From Hofstenia miamia (Eukaryota > Xenacoelomorpha > Acoela): DNA of 64,000 bases. The notes below the pieces were generated by a model. It had not been told where the DNA came from and ran no database searches. It saw only the letters and a list, made by a program, of their open reading frames with translations. This document shows, in pieces, positions 44,118 to 56,701 of the stretch (its first letter is position 1; every line of letters starts with the position of its first letter). The stretch lies in NCBI GenBank assembly GCA_004352715.1, contig SCFE01000036.1:316032-380031 (forward strand). Direction: 5' to 3'. Both the position numbers and the translations under genes were made by a program.

Positions 44118-45410
44118 TACTAAAAAATATTTAGCAAACGATATTTTAATAAGTAATTGGCTTACTTTTTAAGAAATGCAACTTTTTTGAACATATATTA
44201 TAACTTTAAGGTTGAGAGTTACAAAAATTTCGTAAAAATGTGTTTAATTGAATAGAAACTCGTTTGAAACAGTCAAAAGGTTGTTCTCTTCTTGTTCTAT
44301 AAGAATTTAAACTGAATGCAAAAATATTAAAGACTTTATATTTATGACTGATTGTCTAAAAATATTGACCTTTTTTATTTCTCTATTTAACAGGTGATAA
44401 TAATCATTGTTTTTATCAAAATGTGTCAAATTTTAAAATATTTAGGTGTCAAGCGTTTGAGGAAGTGGTGAGAAATTTTTGAGAATATATGAAGGAATGA
44501 AGGAATCTGAAAAGAAATTTTTGAAATCCAGGTGACAACAAGGTTTTTGTTGGGAAAACATCTAAATTAGAGAATTTTACATATTTTGCTAATAGTTTTT
44601 AAGTTTATGCAAATTCAAAATATTAATAGGCTTCACTTTTTAATACACATTTAAAATGCAAAAATCTACTGCAATTATTTACAAAATAATTGAATAGAGA
44701 GGATGCTAATAGTTCATGAAAGACTTTTTATTAATTTTTCAATTAAGCAAATATGTTCCATAAAATATTCCAAATAAAATTCAATTAAGAAAATTTAATG
44801 GCAATGAATGTGTTATTTTAAGACAGATGAAGATATCCATGTGATTTACCGTAACACAGTACTCTGTGGTTGCAAATGATTTTTTGCATTTGCCTAAATT
44901 ATACAATATATGCCCCCCAGTAGACTTACAGCTTTATCAATGGTGGCTATTAATCTACTGGTGAAGTGATTTATTTTGAATATCTGCCAAACATAACTAA
45001 GAATATTTGTGGATAATTGTCAAAATATTGTTTACGCTTTATAAGATCCAAATTTTTGTGGAGTCACCTGACCTCTTTGCTATTCCAATTAAATAAATAT
45101 TTTACAAAGTTATTGAGATTTTTGGCAAAGCATTTAAATTAATAACATTGGAATTAAATCATAGAACCAAAACGATTTCAGTTGTGGCAAGACCTACTTT
45201 AATGACTGCCTGGCTATTTGCAGTACTAAAAATAATAATGACGCAATAAATACAATTAAGAACAGAATTTCTTTCAAGACTTTGCTTAGTATGCAATATA
45301 AAGAACAGGAGTAAATATGTTCACTTTAAGAGCCTTACCACTGCAGCTTTTGCTTCAACCAAGTAGGGCGTAAGTGGTTACCATCATGGTTCGTCGAACA
45401 AGTTAAATGC

Positions 45411-45430
45411 ATATATATATATATATATGC
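45411..45430. repeat. (TA)n microsatellite
   Basis: A short TA run directly left of a hAT MITE. Confidence 0.9.
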
Positions 45431-45434
45431 ATAT

Positions 45435-45741
45435 CAGACTTCTCAACTACCCGAGCTTCTAACAAGCCAAGCCGATATAAAACGAGCCCAAAACAAGCCG
45501 TTTTTAAGCAAACCAAATTTATAGTGCTGCTTGTTAATTTAATTATGCAGATTTTTCTTAGTTTTTCAATCAATATTCCTTACTTATAACCGTATTTTAG
45601 AAATGTTTATTAAATAATAGGAAGAGCAATTGAAAAAATTCTGAGAACACAATATTTTTAAAGAAAATACCGAGCTGAAACGAGCCTTATTGAAAGATTT
45701 TCTGTGGCGAGCCGAACTTACTCAAAATTCACACAAGTCTG
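45435..45741. mobile_element. 307-bp hAT MITE with perfect 8-bp target duplication
   Basis: ATGCATAT is duplicated exactly at 45427-45434 and 45742-45749. The ends are CAGACTTCTCAACT and inverse CAGACTTGTGTGAA. CGAGC and GAGCC motifs recur in the subterminal regions (for example ACCCGAGCTTC, AAACGAGCCC, GGCGAGCCGAAC). There is no ORF. Confidence 0.88.
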
Positions 45742-46582
45742 ATGCATATATAATTTTAACAGGCAACCTTTATAATCTGTAGCTTAAATGTACGTCACAT
45801 GATAGATACTAAATTTTTTGTTTATTAAGAATGGCCTCATTTTTTAATATTATTTTCACACAATATCATTCAAAGAAAAATGTTTAAATAATTGTAAAGA
45901 TGTTTAAAATTTCCAATTCTTTGAATTGAATTCCTAAACAACTTCTTACATGAAATTCTGGCCTGTGAGTGACGTGCTCTGATGCCTCATTTTGCAGTAG
46001 GCCTTGGTTGTGGCCATTATAGGATTCTCAGTAATGTGGATAAAGAAAGAGAAAATTATAGCTTTAGAATGAGAAACTGATGTTAGATATTAAATTGTTA
46101 TAAAATTGGATTTCATAAAAACAGAATGTATATTACATAATTTATGTAATGTTTAGGTTGCACCTGCACTAAACTAACAATTAAAATCGAAGCATTAAGA
46201 TATAATGGAAAATATGAACAGCAAAACAAGAGCTCTTTGTATTATGCAATTAATAATTAGATTCTCATTAATTAGCATTTAAAATACATTGATTCAATTC
46301 CACATTGAGAATTGAAATCAGGGCAGGTGCCAAAATATAATTTCCAATTTACAGAGTGAAGCTAATCTAAACATATTTGTGACATTAGAAATTTAATAAT
46401 GGAACAAGTTGTGTTAAACTTGAGTAAGAAAGAATGTACTAAAGCGACCATAACTTGAATTTTGTAGTAATTTTGAAAACGTTTGAAATTATAATGTAAT
46501 TTGAGAAAAAATACGGGATCTATGTCGAACTTTATTTGAAAATTTTGTAAATGTATCTGGTCATGTGACACAGACACACACA

Positions 46583-46584
<2 letters not shown>

Positions 46585-46615
<31 letters not shown>

Positions 46616-46772
46616 NNNNNNNNNNNNNNNNNNNNNNNNNNNNNNNNNNNNNNNNNNNNNNNNNNNNNNNNNNNNNNNNNNNNNNNNNNNNNNNNNNNNN
46701 NNNNNNNNNNNNNNNNNNNNNNNNNNNNNNNNNNNNNNNNNNNNNNNNNNNNNNNNNNNNNNNNNNNNNNNN

Positions 46773-46803
<31 letters not shown>
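46585..46803. repeat. (TA)n array with 157-N gap
   Basis: TA runs border the gap 46616-46772; a short CA run precedes it at 46570-46584. Confidence 0.9.
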
Positions 46804-46804
<1 letters not shown>

Positions 46805-46808
<4 letters not shown>

Positions 46809-47265
46809 GATGAGCGCCGTAAAGGTTTTATAAAATTTTTTCCACTGCAGGCAAAAAAATTCACCGCTAACCACCGCAATATAAGTTTTTTTGCAGCAAA
46901 CCACCGCAATATATAAAATTTTACAGTGGTATACCGCAACAATGGCGATTTTCATCTCTGTAGGAAAAGATAGATATTTCTTAATTTTTTAGGGTTATGG
47001 ACCATTCGTAAAAAAGCTTAAAGACAAATTCTTAGGTATTCTGTCATTTCGTTCAATTTTATTATGGTAGTATCAAAATTTTCATGAAATATGTAAAAAG
47101 TAGCTTTAATATTTTGTATGTGAAATCTCTTAGTTTTACTTAATACCTGAATACAAAACACGTTATTTGTTTAACTTTTATGCCACCGCAAGTTGTTTTA
47201 ATTCTACTGCTAACCACAGCAATTGTGTAAACAGCTACCGCGGTATTAGGACACCGCACTCATCC

Positions 47266-47268
<3 letters not shown>
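46805..47268. mobile_element. hAT-like MITE with CCGCAAACC motifs
   Basis: The ends TAGAGATGAGCGCCG and inverse TAGGGATGAGTGCGG form the TIR. Both ends lie directly in TA arrays, so an 8-bp ATATATAT target duplication is possible but cannot be proved. ACCGCTAACCACCGCAA-type motifs recur on both sides. Related motifs occur at 55300-55400 and 63100-63440. Confidence 0.65.
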
Positions 47269-47296
<28 letters not shown>

Positions 47297-47468
47297 NNNN
47301 NNNNNNNNNNNNNNNNNNNNNNNNNNNNNNNNNNNNNNNNNNNNNNNNNNNNNNNNNNNNNNNNNNNNNNNNNNNNNNNNNNNNNNNNNNNNNNNNNNNN
47401 NNNNNNNNNNNNNNNNNNNNNNNNNNNNNNNNNNNNNNNNATATATATATATATATATATATATATAT
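47266..47468. repeat. (TA)n array with 144-N gap
   Basis: TA runs border the gap 47297-47440. Confidence 0.9.
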
Positions 47469-47817
47469 CAAGGACATCTAGTTAATAAAGACGTGAGATC
47501 GCAAATTACAAGCAATGTTTGGAGGGTAAATAGATGGAAACTTTCCTCAAAACGATTTCGTTGTCTATAGCTTTTTATACAACATTAGTTATTTGGATAG
47601 ATCTATAAAATGGTGATAGCACATGTAACACAAAAAATTGGCAACGTCCTCTGTTTCAGCATTTCTTTGAATTTAAAAAATCTCACTTTTTCTTCGTCCT
47701 ATTTCGGTCTCTGCAATAAATTAATATTTGAGTTTCAATACAATCAACTAAAGAAACTTAAAATATTGTGTGTAATTTTCTAGAAATATTTATTTGTGTT
47801 TTACGATATATTAGTGT

Positions 47818-48158
47818 TTAATTCAATTGACATTCCTGATAGTGCTCTAGTTGTACTTGCAGTGCTTTAAAAATACTCAATGCTTTGTAATCTTTTTGGA
47901 AAGTGGGATTTTTTATAAACTGTAGACGTATGTGCTTGTCTGCATTCAAACAGAAAACTTGGGTAACTTGTATTTTGCTGTTTCTATTTATAATTTCATT
48001 CTTACATGTTGTATCTGTAATATATTCGAGGCTATCAAATTCAATTGTAATGAACACTAAATCACTGTAGTTATCAGTTACTACGTATGTGTAGGATTTG
48101 TAGTGACGTATACTAACCACTTTTTTTTTATTTTTAAGCAATAATTCAATAGCCACCT
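47818..48158 (-). CDS. Hypothetical open segment, possible exon
   Basis: On the minus strand a frame of about 112 codons follows a possible acceptor, GATTTAAG|GTGGC, and runs to a TAA. It includes KVVSIRHYKSYTYVVTDNY, FITIEFDSLEYITDTTCK and ALQVQLEHYQECQLN. The mix of residues looks protein-like (alternating hydrophobic residues, then a helical end), yet it holds no Met and I recognise no family. Its phase does not fit the exon at 52637-52788. It could be a terminal exon of something else, a decayed element, or chance. Confidence 0.25.
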
Positions 48159-48572
48159 TAAATCCCAAATGTCAGTTTAAATATGAAAAGCAATCCCATT
48201 ATAGCTAGCAATAAAATTCGATGTTAAAATCAATCTTAGTCTGATGTCAAGAGCAGATTAAATTTTGATGTAGTAAATTAAAATTTCCAAATATTGGGGC
48301 GTTCCAGAGCTGATGAAATTATTGAATTTAATAAGAATAATATTATTGTAAATTCAATAAATTAAAAGTACATGAAACAATGTTGCTTAATATATGAAAT
48401 AAATTGATTTTTTGTCTCATAAGAGGACTGAGTTTAAGATAGTTATTAATAATAACAGGTGAAAAAACATTGGTACTAAACAAATATAAATATGGATAAT
48501 AAATTATTAGCATAGCTCAAGAAAACAAATCAAACTCAATGTTCAAGACAATAAACTATTTATGCTGCAGAT

Positions 48573-49025
48573 ATCAATGAAATTGTTATTCACGAATAAA
48601 ATATTTAATATTTTTTCAAAACTTCTCCTTATTGAAAAATAACTGATATCGTAGTTACAATACTGTACTATTCCATTGATAGCACTCAATTGTAATTTTT
48701 AATTTTATAATTGAAAGCATCTATTCAGCGCTTGTATGAGAAACTTCAAGACAGCATATGAAGCTTGATTTATATTATTGACTTCTTANNNNNNNNNNNN
48801 NNNNNNNNNATCAATGAAATTGTTATTCACGAATAAAATATTTAATATTTTTTCAAAACTTCTCCTTATTGAAAAATAACTGATATCGTAGTTACAATAC
48901 TGTACTATTCCATTGATAGCACTCAATTGTAATTTTTAATTTTATAATTGAAAGCATCTATTCAGCGCTTGTATGAGAAACTTCAAGACAGCATATGAAG
49001 CTTGATTTATATTATTGACTTCTTA
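48573..49025. repeat. 216-bp direct duplication around a 21-N gap (probable assembly artefact)
   Basis: 48573-48788 reappears, identical by eye, at 48810-49025, with 21 N between, as at 4811-5063. Confidence 0.88.
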
Positions 49026-50157
49026 AGTATTTTGAAAATATTTTCGGCAACAATAGCAATTAATTTCGAATTCGTTGACAGGATATAATTGAATTCTAGT
49101 TGCAAGTTGCAACTCAAGCCACTCTAACTGAATCAGATCAAATATTATGTAAGATTTTTTGAACTTATCAACATACACTTAACATTTTGAGATTAAAGCC
49201 ACATTTTGTTACTTTTCAAGAATGGTTGAAAATTTCGGTCCCCGTTGAGTTCGCTAACTTTGTTCAGAGCGCAATTAAAATAACGCTAGTTCAGCTCATT
49301 TCTGGTTCATTTATATTAGGCTGTCAACATCCAGAACGATAAATCTTCTAAAATTTTATATTAGGTAGACACATGCTAGCATGTCAGAAATTTATAATAT
49401 GAATCTAAAAACTGAAATTGAAATCCTCAATTGAATTCAAGCAGAACTTAAAAGTAAGATAAATGTGAAACTAGATGTGAACACTATATTTTGAAAAAGA
49501 CTTCTTTTATGCTCTATGACATTATTTTTAATTAGATCCTGGCTAAATAGCGCTAACTACTGCGGATTCGTACCCCACAGATCTTAATTCTTTAACAGTT
49601 TTGAAACATTTAAATGAAACTTCGTGATATTGATTGACTTTTCATGAAAAACATAGAAAAACTATGTTTAGAATTGTCAAAGTAATTTGAGCAGGACTAG
49701 CTGAAATACTGTTGATGCAATGTAGCGACGGTTTTGGGGTATTTTTAAAACCCTAGATATTCAGCCTAAATCTATTAACTCTTTCATCTTGAAAAATAGC
49801 GTGAACTACACAATATTCAAAACTTAAGCTATGTAAGCCTTGTCTAGGAAAGTATTCTAGAGTGAGCGTTCTCACGGCCTATTTAGTAATCCATGGTTAT
49901 TGACAAATATTATATTAACATTAAAAATATTCTCTGCCAGATACAAAGTATAATGATAGAAATATTTTCAATGGCTATTCTGAACATAGCCTAGTTCACC
50001 CCTAATTGCTATCTACTGATTTTCCAAAATGCAAAAAATATTGGGGCAATTTCGAGAAAAACAAAGTTTGCAGAATTTTGTTGTACGTAGTTATTCAACA
50101 ATTATCCTGGATTTTAGGAAATAGCTCTTCTTACTCTATACGAATGTATACATGTAT
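49026..50157. other. Unassigned AT-rich DNA
   Basis: No feature recognised. Confidence 0.3.
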
Positions 50158-50625
50158 AATTTGTAGTAAAATGCATGCATGTATTTCATATTGAAACGGG
50201 TTAATGAGATAAAGCTAGTCTGGAAGACACGCCCTGCAACTATGCATTGAGTGTGGCCTGGACCACGACACTTTCCAACGGCTAGATCCGGACTAATTCC
50301 GGTTAAAATATTCAGATAAGAAAATAAAAAAGCTGATAGGTAGTACTTAAATTTTACATTGCACTGTTCATGATCAGTACACATTAGNAATTTGTAGTAA
50401 AATGCATGCATGTATTTCATATTGAAACGGGTTAATGAGATAAAGCTAGTCTGGAAGACACGCCCTGCAACTATGCATTGAGTGTGGCCTGGACCACGAC
50501 ACTTTCCAACGGCTAGATCCGGACTAATTCCGGTTAAAATATTCAGATAAGAAAATAAAAAACAGATTTGCTGATAGGTAGTACTTAAATTTTACATTGC
50601 ACTGTTCATGATCAGTACACATTAG
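50158..50625. repeat. Direct duplication joined by one N, copies differ by a 7-bp indel
   Basis: 50158-50387 (230 bp) and 50389-50625 (237 bp) are otherwise the same. The right copy has CAGATTT extra before GCTGATAGG. A single N at 50388 joins them. This suits two haplotypes placed in tandem. Confidence 0.8.
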
Positions 50626-51299
50626 GGGAAGTACTTTGGCAAAGGGGAAAGATTATATTAGGTTACCACGCTCATTTATAGAATACAATATGTTGGAGAA
50701 TTCCAAAAATACTTGAAAAATGTCATTGCATTCTTTGGTATCATCCTAGAATGACTGGATTTTGTCATCATTATCGGAAACATAGCAAATGACAACAAAC
50801 TGCAAGCAACTCTGACACTTTTATAATGAGTACTCAACCATATTTTTTAAAATAACCTGCGATTTTAAAGTGTTTTTATGTTTTTTATGCTTAGATTACA
50901 TTAGGATCTGTTGAAGGACGACTCTTAAGTAGTTTTCTCTTGTCATTTATCCAAAGCATGAGTATATTACTTGAGATAAATTCTGGAAATTTATGAAAAT
51001 TGTAGCTAACACGATACTGGCAGATTAATGCTTGTATCTGTTGTTGAGAAAAAAGGAAATAACATATCATTTCATAATTATATTATTATCTACATTAATT
51101 TGTAGACACTATTTTTCCCATACCAAATCCTGGAAATGGGTCGTCGTTTTTTGGCCAAGTCCAAAACAGAAATTTTATAGAATAACAGCAAAATCAATAT
51201 AAAATTAAGAGCCTGCAATGGTTTGTTCAATACAAGCTGAAAAACAAATTGACAACAAAAAATGGAAATTTATGAATATACATCAATATATATCGTTTT

Positions 51300-52080
51300 G
51301 CAAAATTAGTTAAAATTTATGGTCCGCACATCAGCCCCATCCAGTGCATTGCCCACGCGAGTCGGTGAGCCCTGTGGCCAATCCGATCCGTTCCGTCCCA
51401 TTTCCAACCTTGGTAATGCCTTCGCAATTTGTGTAAAACTCTTTAAGTCGCTTATGATAGCAGTGAAGTTAGTTGAGCGTACTCGTGGCAACCCTTAAAA
51501 AAGGAACTGGCAAGGCGGAATATCAACGATGATGCTTCATCTAGCCATTTGAAAAAAGTATTTTCTGTAACACGCATCTTTCGTATACTTGCCGGTTTAA
51601 GCTATACTGTTTGCATTATTGAATATTATATGTGGTGCACTGGGTATTTTGCGATCCATATCCAATCCAATTAGTTTGTATTGATCCATATAGGATCCTC
51701 ATCCACTAATAAAATTTTCAGATCGAAAATGGAAAACACATGACAGAAAATTTCACATGTTCAAATTCTAATAGCTACTTTGATTTTTATACTAAACATA
51801 TGTTTAGCCCTCATGGTATAATTTGGTTAGTACACATGTATAGTATTGTCAGATTTGTACAAAAAATGGTGGTGATTTTATTTTTATTGCTCACTTTAAA
51901 CTTTTTTGCTGTAAAATTTACCATAAGGATGAATAAATTGAACTACTAGCCTTTATTTTTTATCCATAATGATCCATTAATATCCATAAAATAATTTTTC
52001 TGATCTATATCCAGTGGATATCCATGGATCGGATCGATCGATATCTAGATCCAGATCCACGGCAACTCTAGAGAGGTCAT
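51300..52080. repeat. Region of degenerate GATCCATATCC motifs, possible element
   Basis: GATCCATATCCAATCC, ATCCATATAGGATCC, ATATCCAGTGGATATCCATGG and GATCCAGATCCACGG recur between 51650 and 52070. The GC-richer start (51330-51410) has AATCCGATCCG. A minus-strand frame at 51306-51491 (LPRLEMGRNGSDWPQGSPTR) follows an acceptor-like TTTTTTAAG but lies in this repeat, so I do not call it a gene. Element ends are not defined. Confidence 0.35.
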
Positions 52081-52636
52081 AAAAGTACCCCAAACTGTGT
52101 CCGCGTTGTACAAAAGTATACAAGTTCCAACTATTAATAAATCGTCCGGGCCCATTTCAATCTCTTAGTGACAAGTAGTTCTCTGATGAATAGCATAGAT
52201 GTAAAATTTGAGGCATCTTGAGATTTAAAGATTGCATAACACAAAATTCTGGTATACGAAATCTAACATTATTTATAAAAACTATAATTTGAGTAACATA
52301 ATTCTTGAATTTAGCTGGGAAAGGACAATTTTATGTTGTTAGAAGCAATGAAAAACTTCGTAACTGGATACCAATAGAGATTTCAAATCCAATGTTACTT
52401 CAATATAAATGTATATAAACTAATAGTACTAGCAATTTTACATTCAGTAAAAACATATAGAAATAACTGAAAACCATAAAACTAGCATTTTAATGCCATT
52501 TGATAAAATTTTTGTGGACTCTTTAAAAACATAGACTAACTACTTTTCAGAGGTATTCATTTTCAGGAAAAACACCAGTAGAGAATGATGAAAATGAACT
52601 AAATTCCATCGAATTTTCGATGACATTGTTACTTAC

Positions 52637-52788
52637 GTCTGAGTGGATGACAAATATCGATAGAGGAAACTATCAACAGATTGTGACTCTGAGCATAAAG
52701 GTGGATGTTCTACTGAAACTTTGTTGAGCTCTTCCTGATCCAAGAAAGCTTGTATAGCTCGTTCATAGATGTCATCAAGAGAGGCAAC
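52637..52788 (-). CDS. Candidate internal exon of the unknown minus-strand gene
   Basis: The minus strand has an acceptor ATGACTTTAG (AG at 52789-52790) and a perfect donor CAGAC|GTAAGT (GT at 52636-52635). Of the three frames only one is open. It reads VASLDDIYERAIQAFLDQEE, then LNKVSVEHPPLCSESQ and SVDSFLYRYLSSTQ. It starts in phase 0 and ends with two split bases. Upstream this fits the exon at 56702-56828 (ends phase 0) and downstream the exon at 38102-38300 (starts with one base). The first half looks helical, the second half polar. The family is not recognised; a faint likeness to the C-terminal region of gamma-tubulin complex proteins is too weak to use. Confidence 0.6.
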
Positions 52789-55700
52789 CTAAAGTCATAT
52801 TTGTTAACCAATAATTATAAGCGGATAAATATGTCTTGTAATTTTGCAAAATTCATTATAAAATAACCTTTTGCTACATGCAAAAATTCAATTTCATTAC
52901 CAATTGTTAATTACTGTCCAGTACAGTCAAGCTAACCTTTGCTTTGCTGTTTGCAATATTGTAAGAAGCATTATTAAGTTTTGTTTGTTAAAAAATGTTT
53001 AGCTTACTAAGCAATATGCAACAAGCTGTAATAAAAATTCTACTTTAAAAAATAGAAAATAGAATGGTAATTTAGGCCAAATGCTTTATATTTAATATAT
53101 AAATTGGACTTGAAAGAATTTAACAATGGATAATTGAGACTGCATTAAGTTTTTACAAGTAATAGAATGAGATTTGAAGAATGATAAAATAAAATATATT
53201 AAATAAAAGTTTGAATAAATGCAAAAACTTAAAGTATGTAACACCAAGTAAACGAAACACGTAGCACACACAATTATAGTCACACCAAAAATGATAGTTT
53301 TTTAATCAATTATAACTATGTCGAATAACGCACCAAAACAATGCAACACGGTAAAAACATAAGTAGGCTCACACGTATACATTGTTGGTAAATAATATTC
53401 ACATTCCATTATGCCAAACACTGAAAATCACATTTTAATTAAATTTCAATCAACATCTATATTTTTTAACGTATTGATTGCAATAAAAAATATTTAAAAT
53501 GTCAGACGTGAAAATTTTCTCATTCTTAAGTTTTGTAGCCTATTTAATGGTATAGAATTAAATCATCATCATTTACAACATTTACATTAGTAAGAATTCT
53601 ATGAATTCTATTGTTTCATATAAATTTATATAATTCTCATATGAAATCTTCAACTCTGAAGGTTTGAATATATTTGAACCTCTACTAGCAGAAACTTTCA
53701 TTTATTTATTTATTTATTCTGTGTTGTACTGATTAGTAGCTGTAGTTGCAGAACGAGATTGTCCTAATTATTTTTGTAAAAAATTCACAGTGCTTTACTT
53801 AAAGGTATGCGAACACTACACAATGTGTTTGCCAAGCCTACAATAAATACTCTAACGAAAGATATATACAAGTATAAAGAATCAGCAATTAATGTTAGCA
53901 ATCTAAAAAACGATTTTGAGCAAAAACCAATTAGCGGCTTTACAATAATCACAAATTCATATAATACAATGAAAAGAAGGCATTGTGTTTTAAAAGTAAA
54001 TTCTTGAATACAGCCTACCCTAACAATTAACAAATAATTTTAAAACACTGAAAGAACTTATTCAAGAAAATTAAATGGTCCATTATTTCTGTGGCATATG
54101 CATACAATTTATTCGATAAATTTGTTCATTTAAAAGAAACTGTTATTTTTAGATAGATTTGTTACTTAATGCATTCTATTCCAAAGAATCATAAATATTC
54201 AATAAAGAGAAGAAGAATATCGTATATTCATACACATGAATATTTCTGAAATGGACAAAATCATTTCAAAGATTATATACAAGAACTTTAGCAATAATTA
54301 TGTCATCATAAATGGATCCATGTAAAATAAGAGCCCTGCATAAATTTGAATTTCTTTCAGAACGCGAATTTTTTCATTTAAATATTCCATTAATTTAAAA
54401 AAATTTCAGTACTAAGTAACATAATGTTAATTCAAAAATGCTTAGCAATAAAAATATAATTAACACCTACATCGTTAATTGTATTTTTTCAGTCTTAATA
54501 TTAAGTCCATCAATAAGGCTGGCATGGTAGAATTAAATGAAGTAATTTGGCATTGTTAAGATTTACTAAGAATTGTAAAATATTTTTTCTAAAATTTTGA
54601 TAAAAAAATTCTTCATTCCATTGGGAATTAATTAAACACAATAATGCATAGAAACTAAAATCGGCATACTTACTAAAACGTGCTTTACTTGAAGACTTCG
54701 AGAGTTTGAATTATTAAAAATTAATGATTTCACATAATACGTTTATAATGAATTTCTTAATAAATCGTGACGTTTATTCTTCAAATCCCAAGACAAATAG
54801 TTCATTTCCATTTAGTCAATGTCTTAATTCATTTCCACTCCTTTATTTAGTAGTTATTAATAATAATTTATTTAATAACTAAAAAATTTTTAAGACTTCA
54901 GCTAGACCATGCGAATGGTAGCAAGAGTAACTACAAAATCGCATCATGAGTGATCACACGTGACCAACGTAGACTAACCGCAGCATTAGATGTAGGCAAT
55001 AGTGAAATTTGGTATATAATTTTGGTGACAGCGGTTTTACTACAACCATAACAAAGTCAGCGTATTGATATTGTTTCTTTGAAATGTTAGCAAAACGCGC
55101 TTGTTTTGTATATTGTGTTCTGTCGGTTTGGGTTTTCCGGCGCTTAGTTAGACGATGAAATCAGAGGTGACCCTGTGCGACGGTAAGTAGAACTAATGCT
55201 TCATTCAAACATATTGATTGCGGTATTGGAGCACTAGATTCTTATTCTTTAAGACATAATCCAAAATAATGATTTCTCGTAAAAATGTGCACGGTTCACG
55301 AATTTGACATCGCTACCGCATTTATGTTTCTAACAGCAAACCGCAAAGCATAGCCATTTATTTCATAGTGTTGCACTGTACCCCAAACAGTTTTCCTACG
55401 GTTGCTAAACACCCAGCTATAGCTTCCTCATATTAAAATTGTTGCACAAGTACGAAAACATACAATATATATATATATATATATATACTTTCAATGACCG
55501 CTCAGCATCGCGAAACGCAAAAGAGAACGCTACAGAGTCACAACACCTCACACCTTCACTGATAAAATACAATATTTGGGTTGTCTTTTTCTGCAAGTAG
55601 TCAGTTTGAATTCGATAGTTGAACCTAGTTCTTAATACTCTCATTACTAGCTTTGATTGTCAAGTGCCTCAAGAATCAATAAGTTAGAAGGTCGGAAAAA

Positions 55701-56532
55701 CGCTTTAACGGTGACGATTGACTAGATCTATATATTAGTAAGCCGAAGTCAACTATAATGATATGCAATTCTCAATTGAATTAGTGTTTATCAAAAGAAA
55801 AGAACGGAGAAAGTGTTTAAGTGTACGGAAGCAAAACATTTACCTTACATTTGCTAATCAAAGGGTAGCTTTAATTTGTAATATTTCGCTACATTTTTAT
55901 AGTTATAAAAGGTGCTCTTTATGCAATGTCCAGTTAGAAAGCAATTTCAAAAAAGCAATTGTTTGAAGTTAGAAGCTAAAGCTGTTTTCACGATTAAAAG
56001 AGTTTGGCTTCTTAGAACCCATCCTTGAAATCCGATTAATTGAACCAAAAAACAAATTACAATGGAAAATAGGAAATAACTTGTTGATTAAATATTTGAA
56101 ATTAACAAGGTGACAAAAAGCGTTTTGTGTATAAAGGTAAGATTATTACACAATGGTCTGTTTCAACCTCTGTAGATTCTAAGGCATTTGACTATAAACA
56201 GTGGACATTAACATTGCCCAAAAACATAAGCATGGTGGATATATAAATCCTAGCTTATTGTTGAAACCAATGAAATTCAAAACCATTAGTTATATAATTC
56301 TTTTCAAATTCCATTTGAAAAGTACTTATTTGTTGAGTTTGTAAAAAGTCATCCTAATGCATTGTTCTCTTCCAAAAGGCTTGTTTTACTTAAATTGTTT
56401 GATGACGTAGTGCTTGATCATGTCACCGTTCTGCGGTAGTAGTTGAGCAATCCAAGTCTTCAATGAAGTAAGGAGTCAGAATGAATGACCAAGAAAAAGG
56501 TCGCCAAATGTTATAGTTCTCAGAATTGATTG
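52789..56532. other. Proposed intron and repeats
   Basis: A TTTA repeat occurs at about 53702-53719 and (TA)n at 55464-55488. Between 55160 and 55420 motifs such as GCTACCGCA and CAAACCGCAAAG resemble the MITE at 46805-47268. No supported exon. Confidence 0.35.
55464..55488. repeat. (TA)n microsatellite
   Basis: Uninterrupted TA run. Confidence 0.95.

Positions 56533-56571
<39 letters not shown>
56533..56571. repeat. (TA)n microsatellite
   Basis: Uninterrupted TA run. Confidence 0.95.
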
Positions 56572-56573
<2 letters not shown>

Positions 56574-56701
56574 CAATGAAATTAATTAATATTAATTCAT
56601 ATGTTATGAATTTCACGATATGGATAATAAATCATAACATTAGAAGACTGTTATAAAAATCTATATTAATATTTTCTACCATATTCATTTGGCAAACTTA
56701 C

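Noticed and set aside
51306-51491. Minus-strand frame after an acceptor-like TTTTTTAAG as an exon of the unknown gene
   Set aside because: Its phase does not fit the exon at 52637-52788 and it shares CCGATCC/GATCC motifs with the adjacent degenerate repeat.
55155-55182. Plus-strand ATG followed by a perfect donor (GACG|GTAAGT), with a TATATAA upstream, as a first exon
   Set aside because: Only nine codons, and the surrounding CCGCAAACC/GCGGTAAG motifs match the MITE family at 46805-47268 and the similar GCGGTAAGT at 63428, so it is more likely repeat sequence.
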